Positions 26,448-33,266 are shown, counted from the stretch's first letter. The stretch is 39,405 nt of DNA from Candidatus Melainabacteria bacterium (GCA_012965515.1 DTSE01000342.1:1-39405); one strand, 5' to 3'. Numbers and translations: made by a program. Notes: generated from the letters alone by a model not told the origin.

Positions 26448-29400
26448 TCACTCAGATACTTCAGTTCTTGCTGAAGCAAAGCCGGGCTCTCTATTTTCTT
26501 ATCGTTCTCATTACTATTGCTGGTTTTCTGGCTTTTCAATCTCTTCCCAGTGACGTATATCCCGAGCTTGCCTTCCCGCGCATTGCCGTGATCGGTACTG
26601 TAGGCGATATAGCGCCCGATCGCGTGCTTCTAACCGTGACACGACCGCTTGAAGAAGCTGCTAGCCAAGCCTATCGCGTCAAATGGATTCGCTCAAAAAC
26701 TATTCGCGGAGCAAGCGAGCTTTCGATTGAGTTTCAACCGAGCACTGACATGAATTTTGCCTGGCAGCAGGTACAAGCAAGAATCGCAGAGATCAGGGCT
26801 AATCTGCCTCCGTCTGCCTCTCTCATCGTAGAGCCCGTTACCCCTGCCATATTCCCTGTTCTCAATTACAACATCACGTCCGATACCGTACCTGAGTCAG
26901 AGCTGTACAACACGGTCCGATACGAGATAGAGCCTCGTTTACTCCAAGTTCCAGGAGTAGCAAGAGCAATAACACAGGCGGGAAAAATCCCGGAAGTAGC
27001 CGTTCAGGTTGACCCCGATAAACTGGCTGCCTACAAAATAAGTATTGTCGATGTGGCGGCAGCTCTAACAAGGACGAATCAGGTTGAGGTTCTTGGAAGA
27101 GTCGATGATCGATACAAGCAAAATTTGATTGTTGGTCCGGGCGAATCAATCAGACCGGAGCAACTGTACGACTTGGTTGTAGCGCGCTCAGGCAGCGAGC
27201 CGATTTACTTGAAAGACATCGCCAAAATCACAAATTCATTTCGCGATCCGCTCAGTGTCATCAGTGCAGATGGCAAAGAAGGCATTGTAGTCAACATCTT
27301 CAGGCAACCCAGCAGCAACGTCGTAGCTGTCTCAGATGGCGTAGCCGCAGAGATGGAGCGAATCAAAACAACACTGCCGGCGGGTGTAAAAATCAGCAAG
27401 GCTTACGACCAATCCAGGCTTGTCCGCCAAGCACTGCACTCTATCCTCAAAGAGATTGCCATCGGAATCATTTTCATCATTGCTATCTTGTTTGCTTTCT
27501 TGCGCTCATGGAAAAGCACTCTGGTAGCCGCTCTTACTATTCCTCTGTGTGCCGCCGCTGCCTTTGCCACGATGGCATTACTGCATCAAAGTTTGAACTT
27601 GATGTCGCTGGGCGGCTTGGCCATTGCCTTAGGATTAGTAATCGACGACGCGATTGTTATCGTCGAAAACATTCACCGGCAACTCCAAAAAGGTCTTACC
27701 TCAAGTCAGGCTGTGATTGCCGCTGTCAACGAGCTGGCCGGTCCCGTCACCAGTTCCACTGCCACGACACTTGTTGTCTTCCTTCCTTTAGGGTTCATTT
27801 CAGGCGTAGCCGGTCAATTCTTTACTGCCCTGACGATAACCCTTGCCAGTGCCGTCGCCTTTTCGCTATTCCTGGCCTTGTTCGTCGTGCCGATCTTTTG
27901 TGCGCAAGTGATGAAGCAGGAAACTCACGCGGCACGAAAAAACGAAGAGTCAAGCAAGCAGAAAGCCGCTTGGTACCGGCGAACTCTCAGAACTTCGCTT
28001 CGCCATCCTGTAGTCGCCGCTTTGTCCGCCATCTTGATTCTCTTTGCTTCTTGCTCGTTGTTTGGAAGAATCGGCACCGACTTTTTGCCGGAAATGGACG
28101 AAGGGAGCTACGTTTTAGATTACTTGATGCCTGCCGGAACTTCCTTACCTCAAACCGATCAGATTTGCCAACAGATTGAAAAAATACTCAGTGAAACTCC
28201 GGAGGTAATGGCATGGACACGTAGAACCGGGGCGGAGCTTGGATTGTTCGCCACGCAGCCGAACACCGGTGACATACTAGTGATTTTGCGACCGCACGAT
28301 CAGCGCAAACGCTCAACTTCCGAGGTTATGGACGAGCAGCGCAGCAAGATCGCTGAACGGATTCCGCAAGTTGAAACCGAGTTTCATCCCATCCTCGCAG
28401 ACCAACTCAATGATTTGGCAGGTGCAGGAAACCCGGTTGAGATACGCGTCTTTGGAGAAGACCGGGCCGCAATTCGATCTGTCGCTGAAACCATTGAGGC
28501 AAAATTGAAAAACGTTCATGGCTTAGTCGATCTTGCTTTGACCAGCCAGGACAGTGCTCCGCAGTTCGATATCAAAGTCGATCCGCTACGCGCCGGGCGG
28601 TTGCTTCTAACACCGCTCGATGTTACGGACCAAGTAAAAGCAGCTTTTCTGGGACAAGTCGCAACACAGATGCGGCAAGGAGACAAGTTTGTCGATGTTC
28701 GCGTTCGCCTTCCCGACAAGATTCGTTTCAATCCCTCCATGATTGGCCAACTACAGATACTCGGCAAAAACGGTGCCAATTTGCCTCTTGATGCGATCGC
28801 CACTATCTCGCAGATAAATGCAGAAGTTGAAATTCTACGCGAGCACCAACAGCGCTATGTCTCTGTTGAAGCCAGTATCGAAGGCCGGGACCTTGGTTCC
28901 ACAATCCAGGAAGTGCATTCCGTTCTCAAACCAATCGCTCTTCCTCCTGGTGTGTCTGTCACTATCGGCGGCATCTATCTCAGCCAGCAAGAGAGCTTTC
29001 AACAGTTACTGCTTGTGTTGTTCCTTGCCACAGCGCTTGTTTATCTCATGATGATAATTCAGTTTCGTTCATTCCTGCAGCCGCTCTCAATACTTTTGGT
29101 TCTGCCGCTCGGCATGCTGGGCGTTGAGCTGGCTCTTATCGGAACAGGCACGCCATTGAACGTTTCCTCGTTCATGGGACTGATCCTGCTTGTCGGGCTT
29201 GTAGTAAAAAATGGAATTATTTTGTTGGAGTACGCTAATCGTTTGCAAGAGCAAGGTCTATCACGAGATGACGCCTTGGTAGAGGCCGGAATAATTAGAC
29301 TGCGTCCAATATTGATGACGACTCTTTGTACACTGCTTGCACTCACGCCTTTATGGCTGGGTCATGGTGCCGGTTCGGAATTGCATCGGCCGCTTGCCAT

Positions 29401-29566
29401 AACAGTTATAGGCGGACTGTCTCTTTCCACCCTGTTCACTCTTGTCTTTGTACCGCTTTTGTCTCGCGTTATGATGCGCAGGAAAATAGCATCTCATCCC
29501 GCAAAGCATTCTTCAGCCACGAGCAATGACTATGATCCCGAAGAGGATCATCAACGCGCCCAATGA
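26444..29566 (+). CDS. RND-family efflux pump, cargo operon
   Basis: 1040 residues, normal for the family. TM1 is RALYFLIVLITIAGFLAFQSL, here shortened: LYFLIVLITIAGFLAF. TM4 holds the proton-relay motif GLVIDDAIVIVENIHRQL with two Asp residues, followed by two large periplasmic loops and TM7-12. C-terminal parts include LLVGLVVKNGIILLEYANRL and RLRPILMTTLCTLLALTPLW. The gene is last in the tight RR-HK-OMF-MFP-RND operon. Sequence differs clearly from the pump at 6283-9525, for example GRLVDDSIID versus GLVIDDAIVI in TM4, so the two loci are of separate ancestry. Metal substrate is inferred from operon type. Confidence 0.93.
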   Translation: MITQILQFLLKQSRALYFLIVLITIAGFLAFQSLPSDVYPELAFPRIAVIGTVGDIAPDRVLLTVTRPLEEAASQAYRVKWIRSKTIRGASELSIEFQPSTDMNFAWQQVQARIAEIRANLPPSASLIVEPVTPAIFPVLNYNITSDTVPESELYNTVRYEIEPRLLQVPGVARAITQAGKIPEVAVQVDPDKLAAYKISIVDVAAALTRTNQVEVLGRVDDRYKQNLIVGPGESIRPEQLYDLVVARSGSEPIYLKDIAKITNSFRDPLSVISADGKEGIVVNIFRQPSSNVVAVSDGVAAEMERIKTTLPAGVKISKAYDQSRLVRQALHSILKEIAIGIIFIIAILFAFLRSWKSTLVAALTIPLCAAAAFATMALLHQSLNLMSLGGLAIALGLVIDDAIVIVENIHRQLQKGLTSSQAVIAAVNELAGPVTSSTATTLVVFLPLGFISGVAGQFFTALTITLASAVAFSLFLALFVVPIFCAQVMKQETHAARKNEESSKQKAAWYRRTLRTSLRHPVVAALSAILILFASCSLFGRIGTDFLPEMDEGSYVLDYLMPAGTSLPQTDQICQQIEKILSETPEVMAWTRRTGAELGLFATQPNTGDILVILRPHDQRKRSTSEVMDEQRSKIAERIPQVETEFHPILADQLNDLAGAGNPVEIRVFGEDRAAIRSVAETIEAKLKNVHGLVDLALTSQDSAPQFDIKVDPLRAGRLLLTPLDVTDQVKAAFLGQVATQMRQGDKFVDVRVRLPDKIRFNPSMIGQLQILGKNGANLPLDAIATISQINAEVEILREHQQRYVSVEASIEGRDLGSTIQEVHSVLKPIALPPGVSVTIGGIYLSQQESFQQLLLVLFLATALVYLMMIIQFRSFLQPLSILLVLPLGMLGVELALIGTGTPLNVSSFMGLILLVGLVVKNGIILLEYANRLQEQGLSRDDALVEAGIIRLRPILMTTLCTLLALTPLWLGHGAGSELHRPLAITVIGGLSLSTLFTLVFVPLLSRVMMRRKIASHPAKHSSATSNDYDPEEDHQRAQ

Positions 29567-29653
29567 TTTCGAGACAGTCAAAACCACCAGTATGTCAAAT
29601 GCTATGCCGAGTGTTGCAATAGAGATGCTGAATCGAAGTGGTTCACAATCTCA

Positions 29654-29709
29654 ATTTTGTGCTCACTAATTTTCGAACACGGGATAGTCCTGAACTCGGG
29701 ATAGTCACC
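29654..29709 (-). repeat. Right terminal inverted repeat of the RIT-like element
   Basis: The 56-bp partner of the left repeat (52/56). Read on the minus strand it begins GGTGACTATCCCGAGTTC and ends GAGCACAAAAT. It carries the same two sub-repeats. Its outer eight bases on the plus strand, TAGTCACC at 29702-29709, are the exact reverse complement of GGTGACTA at 29732-29739. Confidence 0.9.
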
Positions 29710-29739
29710 ACTATGCCGATATCGGAATAAAGGTGACTA
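29702..29739. other. Candidate recombination site at the right junction
   Basis: TAGTCACC (29702-29709), a 22-bp spacer and GGTGACTA (29732-29739). The right copy coincides with the gp88 continuation (Gly-Asp-Tyr codons). If an excised circle joins the right end to the left end at this core, its junction would contain the 18-bp perfect inverted arms GAACTCGGGATAGTCACC and GGTGACTATCCCGAGTTC around the 22-bp spacer. Confidence 0.5.
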
Positions 29740-30199
29740 CTTCTCATGCGATTATGCTCGTGCATGGCTAATTGCAATTAGGCAACGTCCTCAGTGCAAA
29801 TTCTGGTTCTATACTCGCAGCTTCCTTGAGCCTAAGCTTCTTTCCGTGCTCTCGGAGCATGCTTCTGAGTCTAACTGCCAGGGATTTTTGAGCATTGATA
29901 ACGACAATTTTGAGCAAGGCTTGCTTGCGTTCTCTTCTTATCCAGGTGTCTGGAAGCTGGCTCTCATGCAGCCTGAGGAAGAAAAGCTACCGGTTAATCT
30001 GGTTCCGGCAGTTCGCGATGCTGTTAGTCCTGGAGAGATCATCAACTTTCCTTACCACCGTGCCGGGAAGCATGTTCAGCCGCTTAAGGTCGAGCCCTTG
30101 ACCAATTGCCCACAAATAACTACCAGCGCTTATCCGCTGCAAACGAATCGTTCAGAGCCTAAGCCCTGTCAGTCTTGCAGTTTGTGTTTGCCTGGTTAG
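29732..30199 (+). pseudogene. GP88-family protein gene, 3' part
   Basis: The continuation of the gene begun at 17674. In the same codon phase the frame reads GDYFSCDYARAWLIAIRQRP, then CKFWFYTRSFLEPKL, typical of the GP88 family. It ends with a Cys-rich tail (PKPCQSCSLCLPG), possibly a metal or Fe-S site with the N-terminal cysteines. An internal GTG at 29846 could start a shorter product but has no good ribosome site. The stop is followed by a clear terminator at 30216. No stop or frameshift is seen, so the fragment has not decayed, which suggests a recent or reversible insertion. Confidence 0.8.
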
Positions 30200-30215
30200 T
30201 CCTCTGTCTTCTGGC

Positions 30216-30241
30216 GTGCAGCCTAACTGGGCTGCACTTTT
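30216..30241 (+). terminator. Intrinsic terminator after gp88
   Basis: GTGCAGCC (30216-30223) and GGCTGCAC (30230-30237) form a perfect 8-bp stem with a 6-nt loop, followed by T4. It lies 17 bp after the gp88 stop. Confidence 0.85.
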
Positions 30242-30255
30242 CGCCTTCTCAGTCT

Positions 30256-30346
30256 AAGGGGGATGCGCCACCCCGCGTCAAGCATCAGTACCAGGTGATT
30301 TGTCTTCCAGGCTCACTTATCGCTTGACGCGACGAGCCTCCCCCTT
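30256..30346 (+). promoter_or_regulatory. Structured leader upstream of the RHH gene
   Basis: Two nested stems: outer AAGGGGGA (30256-30263) with TCCCCCTT (30339-30346), inner CGCGTCAAGC (30274-30283) with GCTTGACGCG (30322-30331), the latter 10 bp and perfect around a 38-nt loop. The 18 paired bases close a ~90-nt structure ending 48 bp before the RHH start. It could be a cis-regulatory RNA or a single-stranded-DNA structure. Confidence 0.5.
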
Positions 30347-30394
30347 GCCCCGGTAAGTGGCGAAAAGCCGCACTGATAAAGGGAGACGAACAAC

Positions 30395-30601
30395 ATGAAA
30401 AAGAAAGTTTTGATAGCAATACCTGAGCGTCTGCTCGACCAAATAGATCTGCTTGCTGAGTTTCGATCACAGACAAGATCCGAGCTAATCCGCGAAGCAT
30501 GCCGGATTCACCTGGAGAACAGTCAAGCATTTACCGCCCCGCGTCCGGCAATGTCTCTTTTGAGCTCCCCTCTCCTTATGGAGGAAGCTCTCGCCAACTA
30601 G
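30395..30601 (+). CDS. Ribbon-helix-helix (CopG-like) protein
   Basis: 68 residues with an AGGGAGA site upstream. Residues 3-45 form a ribbon-helix-helix: KVLIAIPERLLDQIDLLAEF, then RSELIREACRIHLENS. The rest is a short tail. Such proteins act as repressors, antitoxins or relaxosome factors. No toxin gene is adjacent: the next gene is radC. It is therefore more likely a transcriptional regulator of this small block. The gene lies between two strongly structured intergenic segments. Confidence 0.8.
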   Translation: MKKKVLIAIPERLLDQIDLLAEFRSQTRSELIREACRIHLENSQAFTAPRPAMSLLSSPLLMEEALAN

Positions 30602-30674
30602 ACGATGACCTCTGTTGTAACCCCAGCCGGGATGAGCCTTCGCGCCATTCCGGCTTTTTCATCAGGAGATGATC

Positions 30675-31142
30675 ATGAATACACGAGCACTCAAGAAACA
30701 TCTAAAGTACAAGATTCCTCAGATAAAGTTGGCTATTCTGCGGGAGCCGTCAAGCGAGCCACTGCCTGCGATACGGACGCCATGCGACCTGGAGCAATAC
30801 CTGGAGCCAATGAAACATCTATCAGAAGAACATTTCGTTGCTCTGCATCTTAACGCAAGAAATCAGGTGACCGGCTATCACGTTGTAAGTCATGGAACCG
30901 TCTCTGCAAGCCTCGTTCATCCAAGAGAGGTCTTTAAGGCTGCTATCTTGAATAACGCTTACTGTATTGTCGTTGCTCACAATCACCCGGCTGGATCGAC
31001 CGACCCGAGCCCGGAAGACCTCGATACCACAAGGCAATTGCTGTCCGCCGGCAAGCTTCTTGGAATTGAGGTCCTTGATCACTTAATCGTCTCATATCGA
31101 GGCGTCACTAGCATCAGGGAGTCTCATCCTCACCTGTTTTGA
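30675..31142 (+). CDS. radC: RadC-family JAB/MPN-domain protein
   Basis: 155 residues from ATG 30675; the earlier ATG at 30669 overlaps the GGAGA ribosome site. The protein is the JAB-domain part only, without the N-terminal UPF0758 helix-hairpin-helix region of chromosomal RadC (~225 residues). The metal-site motif is intact: Glu in LSEEHFVALHLNARN, then VVAHNHPAGSTDPSPEDLD (H-x-H ... S ... D). Short RadC versions are common on plasmids and other mobile elements, near anti-restriction and ssb genes. The biochemical role is not settled, and despite the name a DNA-repair role is doubtful. Confidence 0.9.
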   Translation: MNTRALKKHLKYKIPQIKLAILREPSSEPLPAIRTPCDLEQYLEPMKHLSEEHFVALHLNARNQVTGYHVVSHGTVSASLVHPREVFKAAILNNAYCIVVAHNHPAGSTDPSPEDLDTTRQLLSAGKLLGIEVLDHLIVSYRGVTSIRESHPHLF

Positions 31143-31152
31143 TGGCGGTCCG

Positions 31153-31192
31153 GGGCAGGAGCGGCTGAATACCTCGGCTGCTTCTGCCCTTT
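31153..31192 (+). terminator. Long hairpin after radC, candidate terminator
   Basis: GGGCAGGAGC (31153-31162) pairs with GCTTCTGCCC (31180-31189), 10 bp with one G-U, and the pairing continues inward by about 4 more pairs. Only three T follow, so termination may be partial. It could instead be a regulatory hairpin for what follows. Confidence 0.5.
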
Positions 31193-31568
31193 GAAGGAGA
31201 CTGGGGTGACTACTCCTGACTCTATCTTGCTTCTATTTGTGCTCTTTCGATTGCCCTTTTGCTGGTTGCATCATCACCTGGTTGTGTCTGGTACCGCGCA
31301 GGGAAAGCCGGTTCCCGATTGTCTTGTTCCCCTGCTTTCCTACTTCCTTGGTTGCGATATTTGGAAGTCCGCCCGTGGTTGACTTCTTGTTATTGCAGTT
31401 TGCATCACGCTTCTGGGGTGTTTCCGCAATCTACATCTTATTGGTCTTATCCTTTTTTGCTACTTTCCGCTTTTGTGGGCTGAGCTCTAGTTCTCTTGTG
31501 CTGTCAGCGAAGCCCGCCGTTGGTACTTGTCCTTGAGCCCTCGTTTGTCTTTTGTCTTGTTTCTTGTG

Positions 31569-31588
31569 AGGCACCCCCGTGCTTTTTT
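31569..31588 (+). terminator. Short intrinsic terminator upstream of the ssb leader
   Basis: AGGCAC (31569-31574) and GTGCTT (31579-31584) form a 6-bp stem with one G-U around a CCCC loop, followed by further T (run 31583-31588). It would isolate ssb from upstream transcription. Confidence 0.55.
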
Positions 31589-31604
31589 AACGGCGCCGAT
31601 ACTG

Positions 31605-31696
31605 GCACAACTTTTCGGGGGCGCAAGGATTCCCCTACGGGCGCATTCGCGTCCTTGCACCACCGAAAAGCGCTAGCGCGGTCTAGCGACTTGTGC
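31605..31696 (+). ncRNA. Predicted three-way junction in the ssb leader
   Basis: Outer stem GCACAA (31605-31610) with TTGTGC (31691-31696). Arm 1: CTTTTCGG (31611-31618) with CCGAAAAG (31663-31670), a 4x4 internal loop, then GCAAGGA (31623-31629) with TCCTTGC (31652-31658). Arm 2: CGCTAG (31671-31676) with CTAGCG (31683-31688). The stems abut exactly, with only two unpaired bases at the junction. The structure ends 39 bp before the ssb ATG. It could be a 5'-UTR element, a conjugative single-strand promoter or a single-strand initiation site. Confidence 0.55.
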
Positions 31697-31735
31697 AGGA
31701 CTTGGGGCACCTGAAACGCACTGGAGGTGCCTATC

Positions 31736-32125
31736 ATGAACAATCAATTGACCATCATCGGCAGAGTCGGACAAGATCCCCGCGCTGTAAGCTTCGCTGA
31801 CACCGGCAACAAAGTTGTTAAGTTCAGCCTCGGAGTTACTGAATACAGCAGCAAAAAGGAGGAAGAGAAGACTCTCTGGATCGATGTAGATTGCTGGAAT
31901 GGTCTTGGTGAGCGCGTGATGCAAACCGTAACCAAAGGACGCGAAGTCCTCCTTACCGGGCGGCTTGCCATCAATGTCTTCACCAAGGAAGTTGACGGAA
32001 AGACAGTGGAAGTACACAAGCCCATCTTAAAGCTGACCAGCTTCCACCTCTGTGGCCCTAAGCCTGTTGAAAAGGCAGAAGATGCCACCAGCGAAACAAA
32101 GAAGGCTGCTCGCAAGAGTGCCTAA
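31736..32125 (+). CDS. ssb: Single-stranded DNA-binding protein
   Basis: 129 residues from ATG 31736, with GGAGG 8 bases upstream. The OB fold is clear: NNQLTIIGRVGQDPRAV, then KVVKFSLGVTEYS, LWIDVDCWNGLGERV, TKGREVLLTGRL and KPILKLTSFHL. The C-terminal tail is short and basic (ETKKAARKSA) and lacks the acidic D-D-x-I-P-F tip that recruits host replication proteins in chromosomal SSBs. A plasmid SSB of this kind would coat transferred single strands without drawing in the host repair set. Flanked by a structured leader and a strong terminator, so it is a single-gene transcription unit. Confidence 0.93.
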   Translation: MNNQLTIIGRVGQDPRAVSFADTGNKVVKFSLGVTEYSSKKEEEKTLWIDVDCWNGLGERVMQTVTKGREVLLTGRLAINVFTKEVDGKTVEVHKPILKLTSFHLCGPKPVEKAEDATSETKKAARKSA

Positions 32126-32132
32126 CTTCAAT

Positions 32133-32172
32133 AAGACAGAGGCAGGAGTAAAAGCTCTTGTCTCTGTCTTTT
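32133..32172 (+). terminator. Strong intrinsic terminator after ssb
   Basis: AAGACAGAGGCAGGAG (32133-32148) pairs with CTCTTGTCTCTGTCTT (32155-32170) as a continuous 16-bp stem with two G-U pairs and a 6-nt loop, followed by TTCTC. It begins 7 bp after the ssb stop. Confidence 0.85.
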
Positions 32173-32538
32173 CTCTTTTTCTTTCTATCTTTTGGTCTCT
32201 TTCTTTTCCCGTCGCCATTGCCTATCTTTGCTGAAAGGGCACTTGCCCCGAAGCTCAACTTGCCGCGCTGCTGCACTTTTGGCAGACTGCCCTTGCTTTC
32301 CTGCCTGGCGCAAAGCCTACCGCTTGCACCCACCGTCAACCTCACCTGGGCAGGAGTTTGACCTGGCTCAAGTTGACGGCGGGACCCCTGCTGCGCGGTA
32401 TTCAGGCAGTGCTGCAGGAGCTGGCGGGCAGCACGACTGGGGGAACGGGGCTCGGGTTGGTTTTTGTGGGCAGGATGGCGCGCTTCGCGCGTGGCCACCC
32501 ACCCGCCGCCCAGCTGCAAGAAAAAGTACTTGGGTCGC
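32173..32538. other. Structured non-coding region between ssb and the toxin gene
   Basis: About 365 bp without a supported gene, between two convergent units. It holds CCGTCAAC (32333-32340) with GTTGACGG (32372-32379). A hairpin CAGTGCTGC (32407-32415) with GCAGCAC-g-ACTG (32428-32439), 11 pairs and one bulge, follows. GGCGCGC-TTC-GCGCG lies at about 32477. Some open frames cross it but have no ribosome site or familiar motif. Confidence 0.4.
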
Positions 32539-32922
32539 TTAGGTCTGGTCGGTCTTTTGCTGGCCGGCTTCCTGCTCGGCTTTCTCGTTTTCTTCCTGGC
32601 GCTCTTTCTGAAAAGTGGCTACGTCTTCGGCAGCTTTGTCGGCAATTTGTTTTTCATCGTCGTACACCTTGCTGCGGTGTGCGACGCGCAAAACCAGCAC
32701 TGTCACTTCGCCTTTGTCGATGTGGCAGATTACCCGCATGTCGCGCACGCGGTAACGCCACAAGGTCGCAAGCTTTCCTGAGAGACCTTTTCCGGCCGTC
32801 GTCGGATCGTCCAGGACGGCTATCTTTTTGTCTAAATAGTCGAGTATTTCCCTGGCGGCGCCTTTGTCGAGTTTCTTTAGCTCTTTGAGGGCGGTGTCGG
32901 AATACTTAATCGTCCAGGCCAA
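32539..32922 (-). CDS. RelE/ParE-family toxin with an extended C-terminus
   Basis: 127 residues from TTG 32922. The first ~88 residues are a RelE/ParE fold: MAWTIKYSDTALKELKKLDK, then AREILDYLDKKIAVLDDP, LWRYRVRDMRVICHID and VTVLVLRVAHRSKVYDD, with the basic and aromatic residues typical of mRNA-interferase RelE. The last ~38 residues are a charged Glu/Lys/Gln-rich helix not found in ordinary members (about 85-95 residues). It overlaps the upstream antitoxin by 17 bp. The toxin would cleave ribosome-bound mRNA when the antitoxin is lost, stabilising the plasmid. Confidence 0.88.
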   Translation of the reverse strand: MAWTIKYSDTALKELKKLDKGAAREILDYLDKKIAVLDDPTTAGKGLSGKLATLWRYRVRDMRVICHIDKGEVTVLVLRVAHRSKVYDDEKQIADKAAEDVATFQKERQEENEKAEQEAGQQKTDQT

Positions 32923-33133
32923 GCTCTTTTCTCACTGCTTCGCTGCTGTGGACTGCTTCTTTGCCTGCACGGATGCGTTCCAGGACAGACTCTGCCAGGT
33001 AGCAGTCTTCAATATCGTCGATGCTGCCTTCTACCATCTGCTTGATGTAGAAGCTCTTGGACCGCCCGGTTTCTCTGGCAAGCCTGTCAAGACGTTCTTC
33101 GATTTCTGGTGAAAAGCGTACTGAGGTGCTCAT
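32906..33133 (-). CDS. RHH-type antitoxin (RelB-like) of the toxin pair
   Basis: 75 residues. The N-terminal RHH is TSVRFSPEIEERLDRLARET, then RSKSFYIKQMVEGSIDDIED; the acidic C-terminus (residues 45-75) would wrap the toxin. Its 3' end overlaps the toxin start, as is usual. AGGACAAGG lies just upstream of the ATG. A CTTGTC ... GACAAG inverted pair spans the ~45 bp upstream, a candidate autoregulatory operator for the RHH protein. Confidence 0.85.
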   Translation of the reverse strand: MSTSVRFSPEIEERLDRLARETGRSKSFYIKQMVEGSIDDIEDCYLAESVLERIRAGKEAVHSSEAVRKELGLDD

Positions 33134-33266
33134 ATCCTTGTCCTGTCTTACATGTCTTGAGTGTATTACAAGTATGACAAGGGTGGCAAGGGGATTTGTT
33201 CCGTCTTGCAGCCTGGCATCAGGGACGGTTGCAAATTGAGTGAAACTCGCTAAGATAGCAATGTAT

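Larger units (their letters stand above)
18016..29731. mobile_element. RIT-like transposon carrying a two-component/RND metal-efflux operon
   Basis: An ~11.7-kb element bounded by 56-bp terminal inverted repeats (18016-18071 and 29654-29709, 52/56 identical), inserted within the GP88-family gene. Inside are three overlapping tyrosine recombinase genes on the minus strand, as in recombinase-in-trio (RIT) elements, and a divergent five-gene RR-HK-OMF-MFP-RND operon. Typical RIT elements are ~3-3.5 kb and carry only the trio. The flanking host gene joins in frame at a shared Gly-Asp-Tyr, and the near-duplicate GGWGAYTA occurs at both junctions. The exact edges are uncertain by about 10-20 bp, because 22 bp lie between the right repeat and the gp88 continuation. 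Confidence 0.85.
31143..31604 (+). other. Gene-poor stretch between radC and ssb
   Basis: About 460 bp, T-rich, with no recognisable gene. Two weak hydrophobic frames can be read. The first starts at GTG 31206 behind AAGGAG (58 codons, LLLFVLFRLPFCWLHHHL, ending 31382). The second starts at GTG 31376 overlapping it (VVDFLLLQFASRFWG ..., ending 31536). They could be two small coupled membrane proteins, but codon use is unremarkable and no homologue comes to mind. A weak terminator follows at 31569. Confidence 0.3.

Noticed and set aside
27508-28179. 223-codon frame inside the second RND gene
   Set aside because: It is an alternative frame of a well-supported RND pump gene; the protein is Arg/Cys/His-rich, typical of a shadow frame.
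17674-30199. Interruption of gp88 by a group II intron or intein
   Set aside because: No reverse transcriptase, maturase or splicing motif is present. The inverted repeats and recombinase trio explain the insertion.
31206-31536. Two overlapping small hydrophobic frames between radC and ssb
   Set aside because: One has a fair ribosome site, but there is no homology clue and composition is low-complexity T-rich. Kept only as a note in the gene-poor stretch.
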